This document shows positions 31,985 through 41,419 of a stretch of DNA of 64,000 nt, piece after piece (positions within the stretch are counted from its first letter, which is position 1; each line of letters starts with the position of its first letter). The notes beneath the pieces were generated by a model. It saw nothing but the letters and a program-made list of their open reading frames with translations. It did no database searches and had not been told where the DNA came from. Both the position numbers and the translations under genes were made by a program. Source of the DNA: Sinonovacula constricta (taxonomy: Eukaryota > Mollusca > Bivalvia > Cardiida > Solecurtidae); NCBI GenBank assembly GCA_007844125.1, contig CM017568.1, positions 9,983,780-10,047,779 on the forward strand. Reading direction: 5' to 3'.

Positions 31985-34900
31985 ATGGCGGACCAGGTTG
32001 ATAAATACTTACATATACTAATCCACATGTCCTAAAGAGACTTAATTTTTTAAGAGATTTCAATTCAGTTGAAGAAAATGTTGTCCCGTTTATCAGATTC
32101 ATTTATCAAATGGCACCGGTTAAGTAATTCTGACTTAAAATCTGCATTAGTATGCTGTTTTCGCGAATCATGTTAAAATTTTGTGGATACCTTTGTCATT
32201 TGATCTAAAGACTTAGCTAACATTCCATTAACTTTTTATTCGTTGACATTACCTCAAAGACCATTCTTTAAAAGCTTTTTTAAATTTTGATAACATTGAA
32301 CGGTGATACTAGTGTAGACACAGTGACAGTACTTTATTAAAAGTGAAAGTATACAAGTCAGGCCAGATCGTAAAAAGCTGGACGAATCGGTGGTTTTTCT
32401 TAATATACAAAAACAATACTTATTCTCGCTTTTAAATATTCTTAATTGTTAGTCTATTCAATTAAATAATGCAAATTTATCAAAGAGCACACCAAGCATT
32501 TGGCAAACAAATATTCTGTTTTGTCTTCACTTCAGAATGCCACCTTATTTTGACTCAACACTTCCATGGCAAATGCCACTATCTGATTGGTAGAAGAAAC
32601 TGTGAAATGATTTGCCTCTAATATACTTATATGATGCTTTATGTCATTTTAATTCAACTTATTTGCATTCATGGTATGTTGCAAGATGAAATTTAATGAA
32701 AAATTTGGAATCATCTTTCATGAAAGAATGTGAAAATTGAACTTAAAAGCCATAGTTCTGTTAATGAAAAATCAACCAGATGACAGTGAAATGTATTTGC
32801 TATGGACATTATGGTCAACAGGGCTAGTTAATTTTCATGAAACCTTTGTTCCCCCCCCCCCCCCCCCCACTCACTTGTTTGACGTCTTGAGTAAAAAAAA
32901 AAGAAACCTTTTTGTAGATGAAACATTCACTGTTAGAACCATGAATGTTTTTGTCATCTGTTCATTTTTAATGAATTTTATTTAAAAGGTTCAGCATAAC
33001 CAACGTCTGTTGTGTATCCTGTCGTGTATTGTACATTTAAAATACTACTCAATTTGTCAATGTTAATAGTTGATTATGCTTTGTTATTCTAAATGATACA
33101 TTTTTTTTTTTTTCAGACTGAGAGATCCTTTCAAAAGCAGCCAAATGTTTTTATGAACAAGAAGTCCTCCCTGCTTTCAGGGAAGGGCAAAAAGAACATG
33201 CGATACACCAAAAGTGTTGGTCTAGGATTCAAGACTCCACGTGAGGCAAGTACTTCAAAGTGGTAGGCTACTGGGATTCCTGACTTAAAAGCTGTCATTA
33301 CAGCATACTTGGTTTTGATGAAAGTAGGGTCTTCTCGCTGACTTTCCAGATGACATTAACACATATCTGTCTTTGAGTCTCTCACCAGTTATGACTGTAG
33401 TAGAATTGGTAAACTACGAAGAAAAAAATAGAAGAATAAGAGATTGTCTAAAAGGTTAATACTAAATCAACATTCATTCGGTTAAAAGAGAAACTATTTT
33501 TATTATTGCAATTAACCAACACAAGGTCATAACATTGACATCATGTAACAAATGGTGGAAGGAGACCCTAGCCACATGTCTGGTCACAACAACAGGGGCA
33601 CTTTAGGTAAACTGGAAGACCTCCCCTCCTGAATGTTTAGTTTGCAAGCAGGTTTTTTTTTGTTTCACCCCTCTATTTTGGGAACATTATCCAATCCCCA
33701 GAATTGAGATTGTATAGCATCGTCTAAGATAAAGTTGGGAAAATCACAAAACTTATATGTATCAAATAAATAAAAAAATGTTTGGTTCATATTTGGCTCC
33801 TTTAATATTTCATTAATTTTCAAAGCCATATATATTTGTCAGGTGACTGAGTTACGTCATTAGGCCAGGGATAAGAATGATAATTTTTGCCGTTCTTTGA
33901 ATTGGGTTTTTTCTTTATTGGGGAATTTTTTCCTTGGAATTAGGAAAAAACATACTCTGTACAGTTGGGAACAAGACCAAATATTATCTTCAAACAGAAA
34001 AAAGTACAAAGAAAAGCTGGACAGATTATGTTAATAGAGTGAAGAGTTTAGAGGTGCTGAAGTTGGTGCTCTACCAGGAGGGCTATGTTACCAAAGCTTA
34101 GAATTGTGGACCTTTACAATTCTGGCAATAGTGGTCAAGTAGAGCTGCCAACTCTTACCTTGTCCAACCTTGGGGTTAATAAAAGCTGGACATGGATGTT
34201 TCTGTCTTTATCATATAATTGGGAAAAAAAGATAAGTTCATTGCAATAAATATAACTTGAAGTAGCAATTGTATGATGCTGAAAATAACAGATTGGAATA
34301 AAAAACAAAAACATCTTTAATTGTAAATATGGTTACCTTCAATAAATAAATGGTGTGAGGTATGTTACCTAATGATGTCTGAACCAATCATCTTGACATC
34401 CATGATGGTCTCTTAATGGTCTCTTAAATCCTATTTACCTGCTACTCTAATCGTTTCAATCAGACCCTTTTAATGACGGTACCAGGTAACGTAATCTGTT
34501 AAGTGTCAGCTCCAGGAAAAAGGTCCTGAGTATGAATCCAGGCGGTGTCGTACCATAGTCTTGAAAATTGGTAGTGGTATAGCTGCCTTGCTAATGCTCA
34601 AGCAAATATAAGGATAGTTCCCTGACTTGTTGGTCAGGTGTCAGGATATTGTGACTGGGTATGATATCATGCCATATGTTCTATACATAGTGAAGGGACC
34701 GGACCTGGTAGCTATACATAGTGAAGGGACCGGACCTGGTAGCGCAATCTATAGAGCATTGGCTCCAGGTATGGGAGGCCCTGGGTTTGATCCCGGGCAG
34801 CAACATACCGTAGTCGTTAAAAATGGTAGTGGTATAGCTCCCTTGGTAACGCTCAAGCAAATATAAGGTTAGTCCAACAACTGGTTTGCCGGGTGTCAGG

Positions 34901-37900
34901 ATACTGTGACTGGGTGTGGTATCATGCCAGGTATTCATGGCATGCTATACTCAGTGAAGACAGTACTATATCTGCTTCAAGTTGACACCTTTAGATAACG
35001 GAAATAATGTTGGTGGGACGATAAACCCAGCAAACACATTTTCAGCAATAAAGGATTTTATTAACTAAGGTAACACAGTTAGATTTACTCATCTTTTCTG
35101 GAATTCTGACAGAAGAAACATTGAGGAGTCGGTATAAGTGCTGTACATGGCAGCCATTTCATTAGTCGTTCCGTGTCATTTTTGTCTTGGAACTTAAGGC
35201 AAGCTTTATTGTATGTTGGTATTGCACACTCCATTGTTTTAATATTCCAGAGGCTTATAGCAAAACTTTGAAGACGCATTACAAGATAAAAAGCTTGAAC
35301 CATTAAAAATTGTCAATTGGTTACTTCTCTGTTCAGATACAGTCACTTTGTTACATGCATTGTCTGTATGTATCAATGCGTTGATCTTTTTTATCAGTTG
35401 TTAGCGCAAGCCAAACGATACACAATACAAGACAGCAGATGATTATTTCTATCTGACACCTCTTATGCGAGTGTCATAGTGGCACAGTGAATAAAACTTG
35501 CGATTGCAACTGTATGATGCTGTCTTGTAGACTTCTTGTGTCTGATGAAATCAGAAACAATGTATGCTTTCAGTTTCTAGCAATTTATGATTTGATGGAA
35601 TTTTTGAAATTGTAAATGGTGGAACAATTTTCCAATTTTCATTATTTTAAATCATTGACCATGATTTAAGTTAGATTTGTATGTTTCTTTCGCATTCATC
35701 TCCTATGTCAGTATTGTTAAGAGGAAATTTTTAGTCAAACCATGGTACATCTGATGCAAAAATCACCTTAAAACAAGATTCATTTTTTAAATGTTTTTTG
35801 TCATTTTCAGGCTGTGGAGGGAACCTACATTGACAAGAAGTGTCCATTCACAGGCAATGTAAGCATCCGTGGCCGTATCTTGACTGGGGTTGTTGCCAAG
35901 ATGAAGATGCAGAGGACGATTGTCATCCGCCGGGATTATCTACACTTCGTCAAAAAGTACCAGAGGTTCGAGAAACGTCACAAGAACATGTCAGTCCACA
36001 TCTCTCCCTGCTTCAGGTATGTGTCTAAGTTGACTACAGCTAAATCTTCCCTGAAAGGTCAAGCTTGTCTGTATAAATCATCTTTTGTATATTTCCTTAC
36101 CACAGACTTGAAAATATTGTCACTGGAAGTTCTGTTTGTAGAATTGGAAAAAAAATTGCCCAGACAACAGAGCAAGGTCATAACTCATCAAGTCTGCTGG
36201 CTTTTCTAAGTAGTTTAATGAGGTCTAACTTACCATTTTATGTAAATTTTATTCTCCAAAAATTAAGTTTGATCTGCCCTTCTCAAAGAATGTTATCTTT
36301 GTTCCTTAAGAAGGTGCTCTCACTATACTGTGTTCTTTACAACATTTCAAAACAAGACAACAGATGATTATTTCTATCTGACACCTCTTATGCGAGTGTC
36401 TTTGTGGCACAGTGAATATAACTTGCGATTGCAACTGTATGATGTTGTCTGTTTATTACAAATATATTTGCAAACCAATACCATTTGTGCTGATTTCGGG
36501 CGTCTTGCAATAAAATTTGTATGTTAGAAGATTTATGATTTATTTTAAAATTTATTAGAATTGCAATATGCTCCTTTTTATGTCATAAAATTAGTTAAAA
36601 CTGTTCCAGTCCTAGTAGTAAAGTTGTTAAAAAGGTCTAGCTCCAGGTATTGGAAAGTTGTTCTAGTCCTGTTAGTACAGTTGTTAAAAGGGCCTTGGTT
36701 TCAGGTACAGGAAAAACGTTCCAGTCCTAGTAGTACAGTTGTTAAAGGGCCTTGGTTTCATACAGTTGTTAAAGGGCCTTGGTTTCATACAGTTGTTAAA
36801 AGGGCCTTGGTTTCATACAGTTGTTAAAAGGGCCTTGGTTTCAGGTACAGGAAAGCTGTTCCAGTCTTGGATAGTACAGTTGTTAAAAGGGCGTTTACTC
36901 CAGGTACTGGCGGCCCCAGGGTCAATCCCTGCTAGTCACTTTTAAAAGTCTTCAATGGTGGCTACATCTGTAACTCGTATACAAGGGTTCTTTATTCTTC
37001 AACTCAATGTACTGTGTGTTAAGCACAGTGGGTTATGCTCTTTTGTACTTCATAGTAAACATGGTTTTATTAACCTAGTAAACATGGTTTTATTTACCTG
37101 GTTCCACTAAACAAACAAGACAACAGATGATTATTTCTATCTGACACCTCTTATGCGAGTGTCTTGATGGCACGGTGAATAAAACTTGCGATTGCAACTG
37201 TATGATGTTGTCTGGGTTAACTTTAACATAAAAATTCTATTCCCCATTTTTAAATTTAAAGGAATGTATCAGTCGTCTCCCTTGTTTAAATATTTTCATG
37301 TACTGTATTTAAGTGCTATTCTTTATTAATCTGTTGCTAATTTTCATCATATTGCTTACGTTCTCTTCCTTTTTATTTTTGTTAACAAGACATTATTTTA
37401 TGTGGAATTTGAAGTACTCACAAAAGGAAAGAAAATTCAGATTTGTAAGATGCTAAATAACTAATACCTGCACACAAGCTGGTAATGCAATCTTCCTTCA
37501 AATTAGATGAAGAAATCGCTGGAGCAAAAGCCACCTATGAGTTTTAGTCTAGAATTGTTTTTGCATCGAGATTTATGTTCATATTTCACCTACCGAAGTA
37601 ATATACCGGTATATTTATTCTATTGGAATGTTGATACAGAGGATTGATGTTGACATCATTCATATAAAGTGAGAAATTAAGTTTAAAACAGTCATGCCAC
37701 TGTAAGATTCTGAAGCAAAGCTAAAACCTACATAACCAACTATTGGAAGTCAACTTGAATCTCTCCTCACATTTTAACTCATGTTAATGCATATCATTGC
37801 ATCGTCGGACACCCATGGCTGATCCATTCTGTTACTCTCTATTCATAGCCCGTGGGATATTTAGTTCACTTTTGCTGTGTCTGGTAATGATATTTTAATG

Positions 37901-39613
37901 GTCAATTTATAATCTGATAAAGATTTCTATCCAATGATAAAGCTTGTTCTTTCATTGTTTCAACAGACTTGTCAAAATTGCTCCGTCATTGTTATACTTC
38001 TAGTCTCCACGCTGAAGAGTATGGATTTTGTGAGCAGTATTGTGATTGACCATTTCTTGTTCTATTCAGTTCAATAAGATGACAGAAAATTTACCAATAA
38101 CCTACAGTCGATAAGCATAGTAAAACAGAATAGACCGTCTCCAGTTAACTGAAATTCTGTTGGTGGGACAATAAACCCAATGAACAAACAAAACAGAATA
38201 GTAGAGCGTGGGTATCCTATGGTGGTCATATTAGTAGATGGTTGACAACTTAACAAAGCTTGACATGAATTTGCAGGTTGTTTTTGTCGTGCCTCAACAA
38301 TACAAGACAGCAGATGATTATTTCTATCTGACACCTCTTATGCGAGTGTCTTGGTGGCACAGTGAATAAAACTTGCGATTGCAACTGTATGATGTTGTCT
38401 TGTATTGCACTCTAGCTGTGTGGTAGAATATATTCTTAAAAAAAATTTAAAAAATAGACAATTGGGATTTGTAGTTTTGTGTGCATAGTGCTTAGGTTTT
38501 TATGTTGACCTCGCAGGTATTTTGCAATTTCTTTTACATACGTTGCAACAATATAAAATGCAGAGTTTGTGATTTTGTGAGGGGTTTTGTGCTGAGAGGT
38601 CAGGAGAATCTTGGCCTCTGTTCTGGTCCAGGTAACATTGAAGTGGTATAGCTTCCCTGTTTTGCTTTAAGCTGATATAAAGTTACTTCCATTGCTAGTC
38701 ACAGGTGTCAGGATAATGTGACCTGATGTGGTGTTATGCCTAGTCTTCACAGCATGCTAGACACAGTGCAGCACTTAATATTCTACTTAAAGTGAATATG
38801 TACACCAAGTAGGGGCACCTGTGGCTTAGTGGTAGATTCACCAACATGTAAGTCGGACTGCTTTGCCTCCCACTGCATGGGTTTGAGCAAGGGATTTAAT
38901 GTGGGAAGGCCTTCCAGCTGACCTATGGTGCACCAGTGGTTCTACCCAGGGTATCATCTTCCTCCACCAAAAACAGCTGGACGTCGCTTTAATGATCATA
39001 ATTTGTCGCTGCGATGTATCACAAAAAACCCAAAGGCAACTGTTTTAACAGTAAATCCAACAAACAAAAACAATAATAAAATTTGTAATTCATTTTCGCC
39101 AAAACTCAATAGACAAGTGAAGGTTCATATATTCTTGTGTTGTAAGAGTTTGATCCCTTGGTTTTACAAATCTAACAAGACAACAGATGATTATTTCTAT
39201 CTGACACCTCTTATGCGAGTGTCTCAGTGGCACAGTGAATAAGACTTGCGATTGCAACTGTATGATGTTGTCTTTGTTTATTACAATTCTTATTTAAACC
39301 ATTATGATTTGGTCTTGGCCATATGATGATTAAAAAATAACCAAAAACGATATAAGTTAATATTAGTTTGTTATTGAGTAGATTAAGCAGTTGTGCTGTT
39401 CAGAGTCTACCTTAAAACTAATATTTTCTTTTATTGTCAGGCATTACATGTATTGTAATGTTTTATATATCTGTAATTTATAATTCCAGAGACGTTGTCC
39501 AAGGTGATGTTGTGTTGGTTGGAGAGTGTCGTCCCCTCAGCAAGACTGTCCGATTCAACGTCTTGAAGGTGACCAAGGGAACTAGCGCTAAGAAGGGATT
39601 CAAAAAGTTCTGA
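31985..39613 (+). CDS. RPS11: 40S ribosomal protein S11 (uS17)
   Basis: Four exons, 31985-31996, 33117-33245, 35811-36016 and 39490-39613, give 156 residues (158 in human). Diagnostic stretches: [86 protein letters not shown] and KKFQKF-like GFKKF at the end. The protein is a core component of the small ribosomal subunit and binds 18S rRNA through its OB-fold. Exon 1 encodes only MADQ. Intron 2 starts with GC (CGTGAG then GCAAGT) instead of GT; the exon boundary is fixed by the PRE-AVEGTY junction. Introns 2 and 3 hold five copies of a structured ~100-nt element, in keeping with ribosomal protein genes as small-RNA hosts. AATAAA at 40065-40070 is a candidate polyadenylation signal. Confidence 0.97.
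33530..33645 (-). repeat. SINE family A fragment, minus orientation
   Basis: GGTGGAAGGAGACCCTAGCC, ACATGTCTGG, then TAAACTGGAAGACCTCCCCT. The block order is that of the minus-oriented copies. In RPS11 intron 2. Confidence 0.5.
34475..35035 (+). repeat. Two tandem copies of SINE family B (tRNA-derived)
   Basis: The second copy is complete. Its head is GGTAGCGCAATCTATAGAGC...GGGTTTGATCCCGGGCAGC with A- and B-box-like parts. The body is GGTAGTGGTATAGCTCCCTT and GTGTCAGGATACTGTGACTG. The tail is TGGTGGGACGATAAACCCAG. The first copy (34475-34690) has a degraded head and its 3' part is replaced by the start of the second. A 29-bp ATACATAGTGAAGGGACCGG block is duplicated at the joint. In RPS11 intron 2. 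Confidence 0.75.
35426..35529 (+). ncRNA. Candidate intron-encoded small RNA, copy 1 of 5
   Basis: One of five near-identical ~100-nt elements, all in RPS11 introns and in the host orientation. The terminal stem pairs TACAAGACAGCA with TGCTGTCTTGTA. Just inside it lie ATGATTA (one mismatch to C box RTGATGA) and ATGA (in the D-box position). An internal CTGA and GTGAATA may act as D' and C'. Two conserved blocks, 38 and 24 bases long, are identical in all copies: one runs from GATGATTATTTCTATCTGAC to GAGTGTC, the other is ACTTGCGATTGC...GATG. The linkers between them vary. This copy has G-C in the stem where copies 2, 3 and 5 have A-T and copy 4 has G-T, a compensatory pattern. The poor D box makes the C/D class uncertain; a mobile repeat is the alternative. 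Confidence 0.6.
36352..36452 (+). ncRNA. Candidate intron-encoded small RNA, copy 2 of 5
   Basis: Stem AGACAACA/TGTTGTCT. Both conserved blocks are identical to copy 1. The linker reads TTTGTGGCACAGTGAATATA. First element of RPS11 intron 3, 336 nt after exon 3. Confidence 0.6.
36590..36945 (+). repeat. ~25-30-bp minisatellite derived from a SINE B head
   Basis: Units of TACAGTTGTTAAAAGGGCCT plus TGGTTTCA(GGTACAGG) recur about nine times. The right end continues as GGCGTTTACTCCAGGTACTG then GGTCAATCCCTGC, which aligns with the tRNA-like head of SINE family B (ATAGAGCATTGGCTCCAGGTA...GGGTTTGATCCC). In RPS11 intron 3. Confidence 0.8.
37115..37213 (+). ncRNA. Candidate intron-encoded small RNA, copy 3 of 5
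   Basis: Stem AGACAACA/TGTTGTCT. Both conserved blocks are identical to the other copies. The linker has TTGATGGCACGGTGAATAAA, a one-base change from copy 4. Flanks are unrelated to those of the other copies. Confidence 0.6.
38298..38407 (+). ncRNA. Candidate intron-encoded small RNA, copy 4 of 5
   Basis: Longest terminal stem: CAATACAAGACAGCA pairs with TGTTGTCTTGTATTG over 15 positions, with one G-T pair at the position that varies among copies. Conserved blocks are unchanged. Confidence 0.62.
38590..38805 (+). repeat. SINE family B body fragment
   Basis: TGAAGTGGTATAGCTTCCCT, GTGTCAGGATAATGTGACCT and CTTCACAGCATGCTAGACAC match the body blocks of the copy at 34735-35035. Head missing or very diverged. 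Confidence 0.6.
38816..39070 (+). repeat. tRNA-derived SINE, family A, near full length
   Basis: The head GGCACCTGTGGCTTAGTGGT has a perfect A box (TGGCTTAGTGG). The B box is decayed (GGGTTTGAGC). The body reads GGGAAGGCCTTCCAGCTGAC, CACCAGTGGTTCTACCCAGG and GGACGTCGCTTTAATGATCA, ending in an A-rich CAAACAAAAACAATAA tail. In RPS11 intron 3. Confidence 0.8.
39175..39275 (+). ncRNA. Candidate intron-encoded small RNA, copy 5 of 5
   Basis: Stem AGACAACA/TGTTGTCT. Conserved blocks are unchanged. The linker reads TCAGTGGCACAGTGAATAAG. It lies about 215 nt before exon 4. Confidence 0.6.
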
Positions 39614-40139
39614 AATGGCTGTACGTAGGGGAGAAGTAAACAAGAAAAAAACCTAAAAATTGTGCTTTGTCTCCTTGCGTTTCCCTGTGAACTTTATACT
39701 GTCTACTTGTTTGATCGATGTAACAAATGAGATTTGTTAAAACATGTTACGAAAGCTACTGTGTTAAATCCATCCTGCGTCATTGGTCTCTTAAATTTGC
39801 TTCGAACACACTCCCATAACACTACACAACACACTGCATTTTTGTCCAACTGGAGCACTCGTGTAAATATGCTCTCCTTATTGTAACCACAGGGACAAGT
39901 AGAGTTTTTGAACATATATATCTATAATATTAACAAGGGATGTAACTTCAATATCACCATTTCATATAGTGCCCTTATAAAACTGTTGCTATCTTAATCA
40001 TTTGATGGGTAAAATGCATCAGATTTTGTCTTATCAATGGCTTAGTATTTTTTCTTCATATACAAATAAAACTTTTTTTAATATAAGAAGCATATCATCA
40101 CAATTTTTTATTGTAAATTACTTAAACTTACGAAATTCT
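39614..40139 (+). other. RPS11 3' UTR / downstream region
   Basis: Begins at the RPS11 stop. AATAAA at 40065-40070 is followed by a T run. Nothing else recognisable. Confidence 0.5.
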
Positions 40140-40375
40140 GTTAGTCCGACACGGGTTCGTACACTCGACCACCAAGAGTAAAACGGTCCTTCTTCGCAGT
40201 AACTCGGCGAAATTTTTGTTCCGTTCAACAATGTCACTTAATATCTCTCACTGACACAAAGTTCCGTCAAAATGCAGCGAAACAATGCTGTAATAGTCCA
40301 ACTTCACGATTCTGCTTTCAAATTTTGTGGACGCAGCCATCTTACTAGTCACGTGACATCAAGCCTAATTGTCTT
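40140..40375 (-). promoter_or_regulatory. CpG-richer island with antisense promoter-like features
   Basis: This ~230-bp stretch has many CpGs in an AT-rich setting. On the minus strand GTCACGTGAC (an E-box palindrome) is followed after 9 nt by AAGATGGCTGCG (YY1-like, with an ATG). The frame opened by that ATG is 30 codons (MAASTKFESRIVKLDYYSIV and on) and ends in TGA. GTAAGTTT follows at about 40120-40130 as a possible donor. It could be the first exon of an antisense transcript running towards RPS11, or a decayed promoter. No downstream exon was identified. Confidence 0.35.
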
Positions 40376-40584
40376 TAGAAGGACTTGTTTCATTGGATGG
40401 CAAGTGGTTCCATGCAATATTTTAAAGTTTACATGTGAATAGATTTGGTTCAAAATTAAAGATACATTGACAATATATTTGCAAGATTGTAATGCAGCTG
40501 AAAACCAGCAGTCATCATTTCAGCCACTGCAATGATGTCTCAACCTGTATAAATTCAATGTTTTGAAATAGGTGAAACTTTTTA

Positions 40585-40930
40585 AATGTACAAAAATAGA
40601 AGATAGACCAAGAAAAAAGGGTAGCCAGAGTTCTGTAACTTGTCAGGGTCATGACCTGTGCACTGATTTGTTAAGTGTGCAAACTTTCCTGCAACTGCTC
40701 TTTTTAAAAACTAAGAAATATCAAACTTAACGAAACAGGTTAAACCTAATCTCTTAGTACAAAATAGGGAAATAAACCAAGAAATAAAGGTAGCCAGAGT
40801 TATATAACTTGTCAGGGTCATGACCTGTTTAGTGTGTAAATTTACATGCCACTGCCTTTGTAGAAACAGAATAATCCACCTTAACAAACAGGTTAACAGG
40901 ACGGACGGTTAAAAGCATGATGGCCCTTGA
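40585..40930. repeat. Two-unit tandem repeat
   Basis: AGAAAAAAGGGTAGCCAGAG or AAATAAAGGTAGCCAGAGTT, then AACTTGTCAGGGTCATGACC, occur at about 40605 and 40780. Sequence downstream of each is also shared (TGC.ACTGC, AACTTAACGAAACAGGTTAA). Confidence 0.7.
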
Positions 40931-40984
40931 TCGCTCAACTGATGACACAGGCTTTTAGTAGGCTCAAATCTAGCATCAATTAAT

Positions 40985-41415
40985 AAGAGTTATTTACTTT
41001 AGAAATCTTTGGTGAAGATTGGACCATTAGTGTGACCACTGGGTTGATAACATTTTCTAGAATTTTACCAAGTAACCTACTGAATCCACATGACTCACTT
41101 CAAAACATATGTAAGATTTCATACTGGCAAACACGCTGGTCAAATTTGGTGAAGACTGGGCCATCAATGTAGCCTCTTAAGTGTTTTCACAAGCTTTTTC
41201 TAAGATTTTACCTAGTGACCTACTTTTTGACCCCACGTGACCCAGTTATGAACCCATCCAAGATTTCATGTAGACAAACATTCTGACCAAGTTTGATGAA
41301 GATTGGATAAAAACTAGCCTCTAGTGTGTTCACATGCTAAAATGTTGACGCCAGACGACGGACGAAGCGGTATCACAAAAGCTCCCCTTGAGCACATTGT
41401 GCTCAGGTGAGCTAA
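40985..41415. repeat. Probable dispersed repeat fragment
   Basis: Repeated GGTGAAGATTGGACCATTA / GTGAAGACTGGGCCATCAAT / GATGAAGATTGGATAAAAAC phrases, then GACGCCAGACGACGGACGAA and GCTCAGGTGAGCTAA at the end. I recall this ending as common in molluscan repeat DNA; class unknown. Confidence 0.45.
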
Positions 41416-41419
41416 TAAA

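Noticed and set aside
35426..35529. H/ACA snoRNA
   Set aside because: No hinge box between two hairpins and no ACA three bases from the 3' end.
35426..39275. MITE family inserted repeatedly in RPS11
   Set aside because: Not fully excluded, but the same orientation, confinement to one gene's introns, invariant internal blocks and stem covariation favour a transcribed RNA. No target duplications were found.
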